Source of the DNA: Microplitis mediator
Lineage: Eukaryota > Arthropoda > Insecta > Hymenoptera > Braconidae
Direction of reading: 5' to 3'
Length of the DNA: 64,000 bases
NCBI RefSeq assembly: GCF_029852145.1
Contig: NC_079976.1
Span: 21,354,617-21,418,616 of the forward strand
A model generated the notes under the pieces. It made no database searches and had not been told where the DNA came from. It saw nothing but the letters and a program-made list of their open reading frames with translations. Shown here in pieces: positions 12,738 through 23,744 of the stretch. Numbering within the stretch: position 1 is the stretch's first letter; every line of letters starts with the position of its first letter. Both the position numbers and the translations under genes were made by a program.

Positions 12738-12882
12738 CCCTAGCAGATTCGAATTACGGTAAGTTACGGTAATTACCGTAATGTAGGTACCTAGCAGAAT
12801 TACCGTAATTTACGGTAAAATGCCGTAATTCACCGCAAATTACGGTAATTCTGCTAAATACCGTAATTCAGATCTGCTAGGG
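12738..12882. mobile_element. CCC-ended self-similar element, TTACGGTAA word (short)
   Basis: It starts CCCTAGCAGATTCGAATTAC and ends in the mirror of CCCTAGCAGATCTGAATTAC, flanked by CT on both sides (12736-12737 and 12883-12884). Inside are copies of AATTACGGTAA and its mirror, with internal partial copies of the end (CTAGCAGAATTACC, GGTAATTCTGCTA). At 145 bp it is the shortest member and may be close to the unit from which longer members grew. Confidence 0.8.
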
Positions 12883-14269
12883 CTTTTAATATAATGTTTT
12901 CGACAGTGGTGTTATGAGTATGACAATCAATCGAACAGTGCTCTCGACGATAATATGATAATTTAGCGAGTATATATCGTTTGTAAATAACAAAAAAATA
13001 CAGTTATAGAATAATAATAATTACAATAATCAATAGTTAATGTATCATTATTACTAGTATGATTGTTATTATTGTTGTAAAAGTTAAAATTGTTGGGTTT
13101 TAAGTATAAATAGCTGTACATTTAGTGGTATATAACACACCAAAGAGGAAAAATAAGACATCCCAATCCGCAAAAGTCATTGCCTACCCGTGCCGAAGGC
13201 GACGATAGCAAACACGCGGAAAAAATGACTTACCTTCCTCCGTGGTGTGTACACTATTTTTCATCAGACCTGCGCCTGAAAGTATAAATTCTCGCTTTTG
13301 TTTCCGGGAAAAATGGTACATGTGCTAATTTTTATCATTTGTTTCTTTCTATGAGGAAAATACAATTTTTTCCCGCGAAACAGGACAAGAATTTAAACTT
13401 TCAGTACAAATATGGTGAAAAATATTTTCATGCTTAAGCTTAAAGTTATGAAAGTATACTGAACTTTTGTTAAAATTAATTGTTTTGCTATTTATTATTA
13501 TTATATAATTCCTGATGTCTTGTGATACGCTCGTTTTTCCGTCGTAAATAATAAAGTAATTTGAAAATTGAAAACACATTTCTAGAATATTTTTAAAAAT
13601 CACGATTTTGTAATTATTTTCGTTACTATCATAAAATTATTAACTGTACAGATGAACTAATAAGGAAAATAGAAATAAATCAATTGTTCGTAACTAAGAA
13701 ATTTATAGAAGTCGATAATTGTTTGAATGAACAGTAATCGAAAAAAAAATCTAGCCTACTAAAAATTCTTATTTATATGCATTGTATTGGATATTAAAAA
13801 ATGTTTTACATATAGAAATATGCAAATTTAAGAGATACGTATAGAAAAATAAATTCCATCTGGCAGCCTGAATGGAAAGTAGATTTCTCTAAAGACGTTC
13901 TCAAAATTTTGAATTTTCATAAGAGCAGTAAAATTTATTATCAAACGATAATCAAAACAAGTTATAGACTCTCCGTAGAGATGTTATCGGCGTATAACGC
14001 CAACTATACACATGCTTATGAAACCTTGTATAAAACAAAAGACACATTGGTCGATGAAATTATAATAGTGCCATTTAATCCTTTATCACTTTCATGTTTT
14101 TTAGAGTCTCGCTTGCGCTACAGTAACATCCTTCAATTTGAATAGTGTCCTGTGAGCAAAATGCTTTTACCAGGAGCGCTGACGGGTTAAACCAAATTCC
14201 ATAAGTGACAACATATAACAGAACTTCGTCATGGCATATCATACAAAATTTATCTGAGGTTAAAACCGC
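12883..14269. other. AT-rich intergenic DNA with one GC-core hairpin
   Basis: Apart from the hairpin at 13135-13250 (listed separately) there is no gene or element that I can define. Confidence 0.4.
13135..13250. repeat. Hairpin with GC-rich core
   Basis: The arms ACACACCAAAGAGGA and TTCCTCCGTGGTGTGT pair; the centre contains CCCGTGCCGAAGGCGACGA. The inner arms (AAAGTCATT and AATGACTT) also pair. The core resembles those at 8283, 19068 and 48222. Confidence 0.5.
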
Positions 14270-14644
14270 AGATATGTTTTTTCGGTATTTTTTCAAAGTT
14301 TTCAAGGTTATCGATGATTAGCAAAAAAAGTTGAAATGATACGGTAAAGAGCAAAATCGAAAGCTTATTAATCCATACTCAGAATGTTTTTAATGGAAAT
14401 AAAATATGACGTTTGGTTTAAAGGTAATTTACCTGCTAAGTGGCGGAAGAGGATTTTTCTTGAAAATTGACAAATTCAAATCACCAATAATTTTTTAATT
14501 AATCGACGAATTCAGCTCATCTTCTTGTAAGATCGAGATAATTGCCTAAAGAATGAGTCTACATAATTTTATTCAGATCCGATAAGATATTATGAGCGCT
14601 GCGTTGTTATAAAAAGGTGCGTTATATTCATAATAAGTTATACA

Positions 14645-15331
14645 CCCGGGAAAAAATGATTTTGCCTAATTATATATAATTATATATGATTATATATGGA
14701 ATATATATAATTATATATGGTATTATATATACTTATATATGGTTATATATAGGCCTATATATAAGTATATATAGCCTTATATATAATTAGACCTAATTAT
14801 ACCGGGAAAAAAATGATTTTGCCTGATTATATATAGAATATATATGGTTATATATAGACCTATATATAAGTATATATAGTCTTATATATAATTAGACCTA
14901 ATTATACCGGGAAAAAAATGATTTTGCCTAATTATATATGATTATATATAGAATATATATGGTTATATATAGACCTATATATAAGTATATATAGCCTTAT
15001 ATATAATTAGACCTAATTATACCGGGAAAAAAATGATTTTGCCTAATTATATATGATTATATATAGAATATATATGGTTATATATAGACCTATATATAAG
15101 TATATATAGCCTTATATATAATTAGATCTAATTATATCCCGGGACAAAATGATTTTGCCTAATTATATATGATTGTATATGGAATATATATAATAGTATA
15201 TACCCATATATAGTTGTACATGGGTCTATATATGATTAGATCTGATTAGACCTGACCTATATAGACCCATATATAGTAATTTTTATTATATTTTAGATCT
15301 TTAAATCTATATATAATCAAATATAAATTAA

Positions 15332-15386
<55 letters not shown>

Positions 15387-16020
15387 TTAATATTTTATTT
15401 ATAGAATATATTTAATATTTAGTTTTTCTTATTTAATATATTAGATGCTCTATGGTCTTTATTGATATTTCATAATCAGTACTCGTTAAATGCATTATAG
15501 TTTTAGGTGTATATTTACAGAAATAATGATTACAATTTTACTATAAATTATAATTTTAAAATATTTACGAAGCGTTACATTATATTTTTCAGTCTGTTAA
15601 AAAAGTAATAAACTTATGTATAATTAAACGTATAATTAAAAAAAAAACTTCCCTCTGAATACTTCAATATTAATCGTACATGAACATACGTAATTGTATA
15701 TAAATTACACATAATCATATATATGATGAAACCCGCCTAATTTTCGGATCTAATTATATATAAAATATGATATATATGTATTATACATAATCATATCTAA
15801 TTATATATGAGTATATATAACTTATATATGATTATATATAATTAGACCTGGCCAATTTTCAGATCTAATTATATATAACGTATTATATATAATCATATAT
15901 AACCTATATATAATTATATATAAATTATATATAATTAGACCTGGCCAATTTTTAGATCTAATTATATATAAGGTCTTATATATAATTATATATAATTAGG
16001 CAAAATCATTTTTTCCCGGG
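14645..16020. mobile_element. CCC-ended self-similar element, TAATTATATA word (1.4 kb)
   Basis: The ends are CCCGGGAAAAAATGATTTTG and its perfect mirror, with CA on each side (14643-14644 and 16021-16022). The interior is almost entirely TAATTATATATA, GGTTATATATAGACC and related words in both orientations. Between 14800 and 15150 there is a tandem repeat with a period of 105-114 bp. Each unit begins with a copy of the element's own terminus (CCGGGAAAAAAATGATTTTG). A (TA)n tract of about 48 bp lies near 15336-15384. Confidence 0.8.
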
Positions 16021-16935
16021 CATACACGTTTGAAACGTCAAAATTAATAAAAGACATAATTTTAAATAATAAAACAGTAGTGAAATTAAAAGATAATTTT
16101 AATGACTACAAGAAAGATTCAATGAAATTAGATTATCATGTATAAGGCACATAAACACAGTAACCTACATAAAATTTAATAGCGAGAAACTGATTTTTTC
16201 GAAAAATCGTAAAAGTTGCAAACTTCTAAACTAATCCAACGATTTAGCCCATCTTCAAACTTGATCAAGATACCTATGTCATAAGCGTAGAGAATTTCAT
16301 TAGGATCCGATAAGATTTGAAGGCGCTATTGCGATGACAAGGCTTATAGTCATAAAGCGTACAGATACTTTTGAAACATCATAAGTAATAAAAAAAGCAT
16401 ACTTTCAAAACATAAAATAGTTGTGAAATTTAAAGATAATTTTTTTAAGTATAAAATAAAACAGACGGAATTAAATTATAATGAGAAGTATCAAAGTTAT
16501 CAGGGACCATAACGATATTTAGTAATTTTCTTGATTTTGTTCAAACTTTCCAGGCTATCAAGTTATTGGAAGAAATGGTCAAAACATTTAGCTTGTGGTC
16601 GAAAATTAAAGCTTATTACAACAAACTTTAAGGAACTTCTCACAAAAATTGTCTATACGTTTCATGTTTAAAATTATATATACTTTTATAGTGGAAAAAC
16701 GATATTTTTTTTAAATCGAAAAAATGTCAAAGAACCATAACTTCCAAACTAATTATCCGATTCATCCCATCTTTCAACTTGATGAAGATAGTATCCATTA
16801 AATAAGTGTAGAAGTTTTCTTTAGGATCTGATAAAAATTGTAAGCGCTATCGTGATGACAAGGCTGGTTATATTCATAGGGCGTACAGGGACTTTTGAAA
16901 CATTATAAGTAATAAAAGGCGTACTTTTCAAATAT

Positions 16936-17191
16936 CCCTGGCGGTTTTGAATCACCCTGAGAGTGGAAACAGGGTGGAATCACGGTGGATCCAGGGTGGT
17001 TACACGGTGGGTTTGTGCCATTTTATCACCGTGTATACACCGTGGAATCAGAGTGGGTACACCGTGTAACCACCCTGACTCCACGGTGATAAAATGAAAA
17101 AAAGCCCACCGTGTAACCACCCTAGATCCACCGTGATTCCACCCTGTTTCCACTCCCAGGGTGTTTCCAGGGTGATTCAAAACCGCCAGGG
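16936..17191. mobile_element. CCC-ended self-similar element, CACGGTG/CACCCTG word
   Basis: The ends are CCCTGGCGGTTTTGAATCAC and its exact mirror, with AT on both sides (16934-16935 and 17192-17193). The interior is made of CACGGTGGATCC, CACCCTG, ACCGTGTAACCACC and similar words in both orientations around a central symmetric stretch (TTTTATCACCGTG with its mirror). The frame on the minus strand that spans it is an artefact of the repeated words. Confidence 0.85.
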
Positions 17192-17650
17192 ATAAAATAT
17201 GCCCGAAATTTAAAAACTATTCCGTTACCTATAATAGAAAACTGACGGAATTAAATCATAATGCGAAATGCATACGTTATCAGGGATGAAAACCATATTC
17301 AGTAATTTTCTTGATTTTGTTCAAACTCCTTAAGGCTATCAAATTACTGGAAGAAATAGTCAAAAAATGATGTTTCTGGTCAAGAATTGAAGATTATTAA
17401 ACAAGCTTCAAGATATTTTTTACTGGAATTGTCTATGAATTTTAGTCTTAAAGTTATGATTGCTTTAACGGTAAAACACTGTTTTTTTTTTTTTTAAATA
17501 AACTTCTAAACTGATCGACCGATTTAGCCCATCATTAACCTCGACTAAGATAATCACCTATAGAAAAAGTGTAGAAAATTTTATTGAGATCCGAGAAGAA
17601 TTATAGGTGCTATTGTGTATGAATTTTTCAAATGGTATTTTTGGAACTTT

Positions 17651-18557
17651 CTCAACTAATTATGATAGGTTATGACAAAATTTCTTGATAAATCGACCAT
17701 GAGGACAAAGTCAATAGCTAGGATTTCTAGGAAAATCTACCAAACAAAACATATCAAAAGAGAGCACAAATAAACAAGATAAAAAATAACTCATGGAGTC
17801 AATTAAATAATTTAAATTCAATATTTGATTCATTTTCATATTTTGTTACGTAGTCGCCCTTGTGGAAAAATTTTTCTGTAGGAACTGAAAATAATTACTT
17901 ATAAGTCTGAATAACTGTTCTTAAATTTTTACTTTTTCTTAAAAAGTTTGAAAAAGTCTCATAAACTCGGAATAATTTTTGATTTTACGTATAAAGTCAG
18001 AGTAATTCCAAGATGTTGGACTCTTCCAGAAGAGTTATTTTGAGTTAAGAGAACTTACTTGAAGAGTTACTAAGACTTCTTAATACTTTAAAATAGTTTC
18101 CTATAAAAATTTGTGCGAGTATAAAAACAATTTTTTTGAGTTTTTCTGATTTATTAAAACTCTCAGTAGAAAATTTGTGCAGCTGTCAAAAGAGTCATTT
18201 AGAGTTTTTTAAAAAAATAATTGATTTCCTTAACACGTATTTTTTTGGTACTTTGACAAAAATTGTTCAAGAAAACATTAATGTCATAGTGTAATACAGG
18301 ATACCCCTATATTACTATCAAAAATGGATTATCATCTCGCTGCTAAGATTCAGCGGATAACGCGTTCCATGAATGCTTTAAGATCAGAATTTATAACTTC
18401 TGAAATAAGTATCTTACCAGGGACACTACAAAAAGTGGGCGCGATCTAGAGGTGAGCACTGAACTACTCCGGCTGCTGCTGCCTAGCATCATAATTTTTT
18501 AAATCAATAATCATTAGGATTAAATATATATTTATTAATCTCGAACAAATATATATA
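17651..18557. other. Intergenic DNA, no gene seen
   Basis: AT-rich sequence with repeated GAGTTATTTTGAGTT-like phrases around 17900-18200. A stretch at about 18300-18500 (with GATCTAGAGGTGAGCACTGAACTACTCC-type sequence) recurs inverted at about 22930-23110, so it is repetitive. Confidence 0.4.
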
Positions 18558-19067
18558 TGGGTCATTCCACCAAATAAAATTATTTTTACGGGGCGACCCT
18601 CGTCGATTTGGTTCAAACTTTGTGGAGTCATTCTATATATTAAAAAAAAAATTCTCTGAAAATTTGAGCCTTTTATATGCAGCTATTTCAAAGTTATGAT
18701 TTTTTGAATTTTTAAAAAATTTTTGTTTTCAACTTTTTCATTAATTTTTTTAAAGGAAAAATTTTTTTTTTAAAAATGATCGCATAACAGTTTTCCGTAG
18801 GAAAAATTTTCAGCTTTCCAATAAAAATATCTAGTTTTTATTTTATGTTACAAAAGACCTTTTAAAATTCGATTAAAGACGAAAAAACGATTTTTCTGAC
18901 TATGCGGCGCTTGATACATCTAATTTGATATTTTTTTCTGAAAGCTGAGACTTTTCCCCACAAAATATGTGATTTTCACGATGTGCATATTTTTTGTTTG
19001 AACAAAATCAATAATTATTTAAATACAAGTCATTGATTTTATAGTTTTAACAAACTGTAATAGTTCA

Positions 19068-19188
19068 TTGTGTGGCAAGAGATGAAACAAAACGATGTCA
19101 GACGAAAGTCAAGTCGGCTGCCTGAGCCGTAGGCAAAAGCTGACAATAACTGCAATCTGAAGTCGTGTTTCATCTAGGTTACACACAA
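19068..19188. repeat. Hairpin with GC-rich core
   Basis: The outer arms TTGTGTGGCAAGAGATGAAAC and GTTTCATCTAGGTTACACACAA pair approximately. The middle holds GCTGCCTGAGCCGTAGGC. It lies in the spacer of the foldback element. The core resembles those at 8283, 13135 and 48222. Confidence 0.5.
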
Positions 19189-20199
19189 TTTTTTTCATGA
19201 TTACCTGCATTGAAAATTATTATCAGTGTCAGCAACCAGTTAGAATCAAGTTATATTAAGACCAATGGTGCGATCAACCATTAGTGTACGCCTAACTTAT
19301 GCTTTGCAATTTATAATTAAACAGAAACCATAAATACTATTTATTATGCACACAAATTTTTATAAAACTTGATTACTAAGTCAGAACTGTCATTAACGCA
19401 GATGACATCAATAGTCTGAAATCACTATTGAACAAAACACAAGAATCAAAGTTCAAATTACTAATTCCTAGACTTGAACCATTGATGCTGGTATCATGAA
19501 AAATAGTTTTATAATTTTTTTTTTTTAGAGCTTTACTGCAGATACATACCCGAAAACATATCCTCACACCACAAAATTTATACATCCGGGCTATTCAAAA
19601 TTTTACCAGCGTTGATTTCACTGTTATAACCATCCCTTATTAAAAGAAATGACTTAAAACGATTGGAAAAAAAAATTTAAATACTTTTTAAGGCTTTTGA
19701 ATACTTTGAATACTTTCGAATCACCCTTTTAATGGGCATTTAACATTACAAATCGTTTCGTTCAATCAGGGAATGATGACTTTTTTTAGAAAATAAATGT
19801 TTTAGACGTACGATACTTTGAGTCATAAACGGTGAAAGAAACACAAGCAGTGCACCCTATCTCACTTAATGTTGATAGCTTAGGATATATATGTGGTAAA
19901 AATGTATCAACATCCTCAAAAAAAATAAGAATTAACGTTTTTTAATCATAAAGAGTTTATATTTTATTTAATTTTATTCAAACAAAAAATATGCACATCG
20001 TGAAAATCATATATTTTGTGGGAAAAAATCTCAGCTTTCAGAAAAAAATATCAAATTAGATGTATCAAGCGCCGCATAGTCATAAAAATCGTTTTTTCGT
20101 CTTGAATCGAATTTTAAAAGGTCTTTTGTAACATAAAATGAAAACTAGATATTTTTATTGGAAAGCTGAGAATTTTTCCTACGAAAAACTGTTATGTGC

Positions 20200-21170
20200 T
20201 GTAAGGTTTTGCCCTTGCCTCCCCGTACTAGGAAGTTCGGACAATCCTCCGGTAGTAACTTGAGTAATTGAAGTTTTTTGGTTATGAAATGTCTGACGCA
20301 GCCGAGTACGCAGCTCGATTTGGAATAGGGGAAAGGTTGATAAAATAATGTAACAATGATTCTAAATTTAATTCTGGCTCTTTTTTTATAAATAAATAAT
20401 TATTTGTTAAATATATACACTTAATGTTAAATTTATTTGTAATTAATAATTAATAATTAGAAGTTTTGCAATATAGTTTGACTGCATATGCGCCGCTTCC
20501 GTTTCACCGGGATACAAGTCCCAACTTTATTAATATAAATTTTCCCAATAAAATTAATTATGACAATAATTAACGAGCTTCTATTAAACTTAAATTCGTA
20601 AAGAAAATTTATAATGTCGAGGAAAAATCCTGATAATTAAAATTAACCGATAATAAATTTCCGCATGCACAGAAATAGAGGTAACTTGAATAAATTTAAT
20701 AAAAGAATTTAGAAAAAGAGGATAAAATTAATGAGGGAATCTCCTCCACGTGTTTGACAAACAAAAATATTATTAATTTCCAAAAACCTTTATCCTGAAG
20801 AACTTACATCAACCTGTCCCAGATGTTTAGTCGTAGTAGTCATCTTAAACTTGAATCTGCAGGATCCTCCTTTGGTGAATTCGAGGTAGAACGTAACGAC
20901 TCTTAAAAGAGGAAATGCACTTATAAACGGTGGCGTCTGCCTGAATAATAGACTTTGTTATCAGCACAAAAGAAATCTTGAGCGACCGCTCAGTTCAGCA
21001 AGTTGGTGTGAAGTAATTTTTGGTTGTGTCGTCTGGCGACGAGGTGTCCAGTTTACCCCTACCGTCGCGCCGTTAAACCAAATTCGACGCAAGGGCGGGT
21101 GCGCAGATTAAAAGGCGCGAAATTTAATTTTTGCTGACCTGGCAGTCGAACACCAGGTCACCCCGTTACA
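20200..21170. mobile_element. Solo LTR of a retrotransposon
   Basis: The insert runs from TGTAAGGTTTTGCCC to CCCCGTTACA, giving the TG...CA ends of an LTR, and is flanked by GTGC on both sides (20196-20199 and 21171-21174). The mirrored left arm of the host foldback element reads ATGATCGCATAACAG without the insert, which confirms the insertion point. The right part is GC-richer than the surroundings. A 4-bp duplication suits a Gypsy- or Pao-type element; no coding sequence is present. Orientation was not determined. Confidence 0.75.
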
Positions 21171-21401
21171 GTGCTCATTTTTAGAAAAAAATTTTTTCCT
21201 TTAAAAAAATTAATGAAAAAGTTGAAAACAAAAATTTTTAAAAAATTCAAAAAATCATAACTTTGAAATAGCAGCATATAAAAGGCTCAAATTTTCAGAG
21301 AATTTTTTTTTTAATATGTAGAACGACTCCACAAAGTTTGAACCAAATCGACGAGGGTCGCCCCGTAAAAATAATTTTATTTGGTGGAATGACCCATATA
21401 T

Positions 21402-22019
21402 TAGCCCGGTTCAAAAAAATCGACTATTTTTTTTTTTTTTTCAAAACCCGTAGTGAAATATCTTCCTAGTCATGAAAAAAGAAGCCTGTGAAAACGGGAG
21501 CTCTTAATATCAATTTTGAAAGGTCGCTCATCGTAAATTTCTATTTTACGTTTAAATAACATGGAAAAAAAAATTTTTTTAATTTGGAATTTTACAACTC
21601 AATTTGAAATTAACATGTCAGGGTGAGAGATACATATTTTTAAAGGAAATTGGACGCTCTAAATAAATTGTCTCTTATGTTTTTTCTCTAAGTCTACTTC
21701 TTTAAAAGTTATTCGTGTTTAAAGTTCAACATGTAATTAATTTAACCTTTTTTTCTTAATTTTTCTTAAATATTTCATGATTATTATTGAAAAAAAAAAT
21801 TTGTCTTAAAATATGAAATTATCAAGTTTAACGTCGTTGACAAAGTAGATCTTTATTGTTCTACTATGAGGAATAAATGACTTTTCAATTTAAAAAATCT
21901 GAAATTAATTCTCTCTTTGAAGTTTAAAAAATATTTGAATTGTATGTACATAATTATTCGGAAAAATGACCAACCAGTAAAAAAGTGCACAACATTTTCT
22001 ACTAACCACAGTTGGTCGT
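21402..22019. mobile_element. Half of a TAG-ended palindromic element
   Basis: It starts TAGCCCGGTTCAAAAAAATC and continues with sequence that parallels the left arms of the elements at 37542 and 56793 (TTTAAATAACATGG, GGAATTTTAC, GACGCTCTA, GTCTCTTAT). No mirrored right arm follows, so this is a truncated copy. The right boundary is approximate. Confidence 0.55.
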
Positions 22020-22140
22020 TTCTGTGAAAAATCACAGTGAAAATCACTGTGAATTCACTATGAATTCACCGTAAACACACCGTAAACTCACGGTGAAATG
22101 GATTCACTGTGATTTCACAGTGATTCCAAGTCCGCGAGGG
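22020..22140. mobile_element. Fragment of CCC-ended element, TCACTGTGA word
   Basis: The interior consists of AATCACAGTG, TCACTGTGA, TTCACCGTAAAC and similar words in both orientations, and the right end is the mirror of CCCTCGCGGACTTGG. The left terminus is missing, so the element is truncated or the left end has decayed. Confidence 0.6.
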
Positions 22141-23268
22141 AGGAAAATGCCAGTCGATTAATCATACGTTCTCATTTAATTATAAGACGAAAATCCCTTT
22201 CAATCTTATAAATTCATTCAAAATCTCTGGAAATAATATGTGATGACTACTTCCATATAAAACCTCATAGGAACATTGCAGTTAATTTATTATACATTTT
22301 CATATAATTATCAAACGAAAATCCCTTTCATTCGCATAAATTCATTCAAAATCGCTTAAAATTATATAAAGATCTACACTGAGAAAAAATTTCTCTTTGG
22401 ACAATTAAATTGGTTTTGTTAAATTCCCTGATTAAAAAAAATGATTAAAAATGATTTCACACGTTAAATGTCCATAAGAGACAGGATTAGAAATGATTTG
22501 AAGGATTAAAAAGTATTTAAAATGATTAAAAAACAAATCATTTTAAATACTTTTTAATCATTTTGTTTAATAAGGGTTCTGTTAAACTAAAATTTATTTG
22601 GGACAACTAAATTTTATTACGTTGACATGATCTATTTTCTCATTTTTAACAAATGATTTAATAGACCCTATTTGGTTGACATTAATATTTCTCTCTCTAA
22701 GATAATAAAATCATTTGGTAAAGTTAAGAAAATATTTATTTAAGGGACAACTAAACTATTTTATAGTCCCAATAAATCCAAATATTAAAGCAAAGTATTG
22801 TTATATTAACTCTAATAAACATCACTTAGATACAAAAAAATATATTCATTTAGAATAAATATGTATATTTGTTCGAGGTTAATAAATATATATTTGAACC
22901 TAATGATTATTGATTTAAAAAGCTATAATGTTAGGCAGCAGCAGCGGGAGTAGTTCGGTGCTCGCCACTAGATCGCGCCCACCATTTGTGGTGTCCCTGG
23001 TAAGATACTTATTTCAGAGTTTTTATATTCGCCAGCTTGAAGCATTCATGGGACAGATTATCCGCTGAAAATTTTTGATTATAGTGGTATCTTGTATTAG
23101 ACTATGACATTAATGTTTTATCTGAACAATTTTTGTCATAATACGAAAAAAATTAAGTGGCAAGAAAATAAATTATTCTTTTGAATATGCATTTATTTAA
23201 CTGTTAAATAAATATTCTGTCATTTTAAAATAATATTCAATTATTATTAATAACACATTCTCTAAAGA
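22141..23268. other. Repeat-rich intergenic DNA
   Basis: Around 22195-22335 a phrase with CGAAAATCCCTTTCA...TAAATTCATTCAAAATC is repeated twice in tandem. An AAGTATTTAAAATGATT hairpin lies at about 22503-22566, after a CACTGAGAAAAAATTTCTC sequence at about 22377 of the kind that starts small DNA transposons. The stretch at 22930-23110 is an inverted partner of 18300-18500. No gene seen. Confidence 0.45.
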
Positions 23269-23744
23269 TCACTCAAATATTTCATTATGACTACTTTCGA
23301 TCATTTTTTCAATTAGAAACCACACGTGGTAATTTTGGCATTGATCGTCAACTGTAAAGAATAATTGCTTCCACGAATTTGATGGATATTCCATCATTAC
23401 ATTCATGATGACATTTCGATCCGTTGATTCAGTAAATCTTCTCGCAGCTTTATTTAGAAGATTTGTGACAAACTCTGGGTCAACGATTTTCACATTAGTT
23501 TCCAATATCTCGGAGCGTAGAGTTATAGACATATGATGTATTTGTTGATTTATATGCGTCGTTAACATCATTTTTACTATCGTTGGTAGATTTGTTTCAA
23601 ATTTCGACCCAAAGTACTCAGTCAAAATTAAAGTCCAATTATGTTGAGTTAAGCAAAACTCTAATATTTGCCCGAATTCGAATTTGGTGTTGAGTGCCAA
23701 AATGATTTTTAATGACTCTCGCCAATCGAAGTCCTCAAAGTACG
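23269..23744 (-). CDS. Orphan open exon, possible 3'-terminal exon of an unrecognised gene
   Basis: On the minus strand a frame runs to TGA at 23271-23269 with about 157 codons after a possible acceptor (CTGATTTTAG just before 23744). There is no ATG near its 5' end, so if real it is an internal or terminal exon, or a broken copy. The protein is rich in Leu, Ile, Phe and Asn and looks all-helical, with no domain that I recognise. Base composition is more balanced than in the flanks, which supports coding origin. No upstream exon was found on this strand; sequence just upstream carries a TGGCAACCCTGA motif common at transposon ends, so it could also be a transposon relic. Confidence 0.4.

Larger units (their letters stand above)
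14270..17650. repeat. Tandem array of about 0.5-kb units, interrupted by two insertions
   Basis: Four diverged direct copies are recognisable by the anchor GATTTAGCCCATC and its variants near 14501, 16241, 16741 and 17521. Each copy also carries a phrase like GATCCGATAAGATTTGAAGG, a TTTTGAAACATCATAAGTAA phrase and a TTCTTGATTTTGTTCAAAC phrase (the last missing or diverged in the first units). After removing the insertions at 14645-16020 and 16936-17191 the spacing is about 0.36, 0.50 and 0.52 kb. No protein is encoded. The array is valuable because it preserves empty sites for the two insertions. Confidence 0.65.
18558..21396. mobile_element. Long foldback element with TGGGTCATTCCACC ends, carrying a solo LTR
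   Basis: The left arm (about 18558-19010) is mirrored by the right arm (about 19975-21396). The ends TGGGTCATTCCACC and GGTGGAATGACCCA are perfect mirrors and sit in TATATA-rich flanks. The right arm is split by a 971-bp solo LTR at 20200-21170. The spacer between arms (about 0.96 kb) holds a GC-core hairpin and a CGATT-rich repeat. The frames inside show no transposase domain. The termini match those of the element at 8803-10350. Confidence 0.75.

Noticed and set aside
16936..17191. CACGGTG words considered as a CRISPR array or as clustered E-box-like transcription factor sites
   Set aside because: Spacing is irregular and copies occur in both orientations within fixed termini and a 2-bp duplication, so a transposable element explains it. 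This is also eukaryotic DNA.
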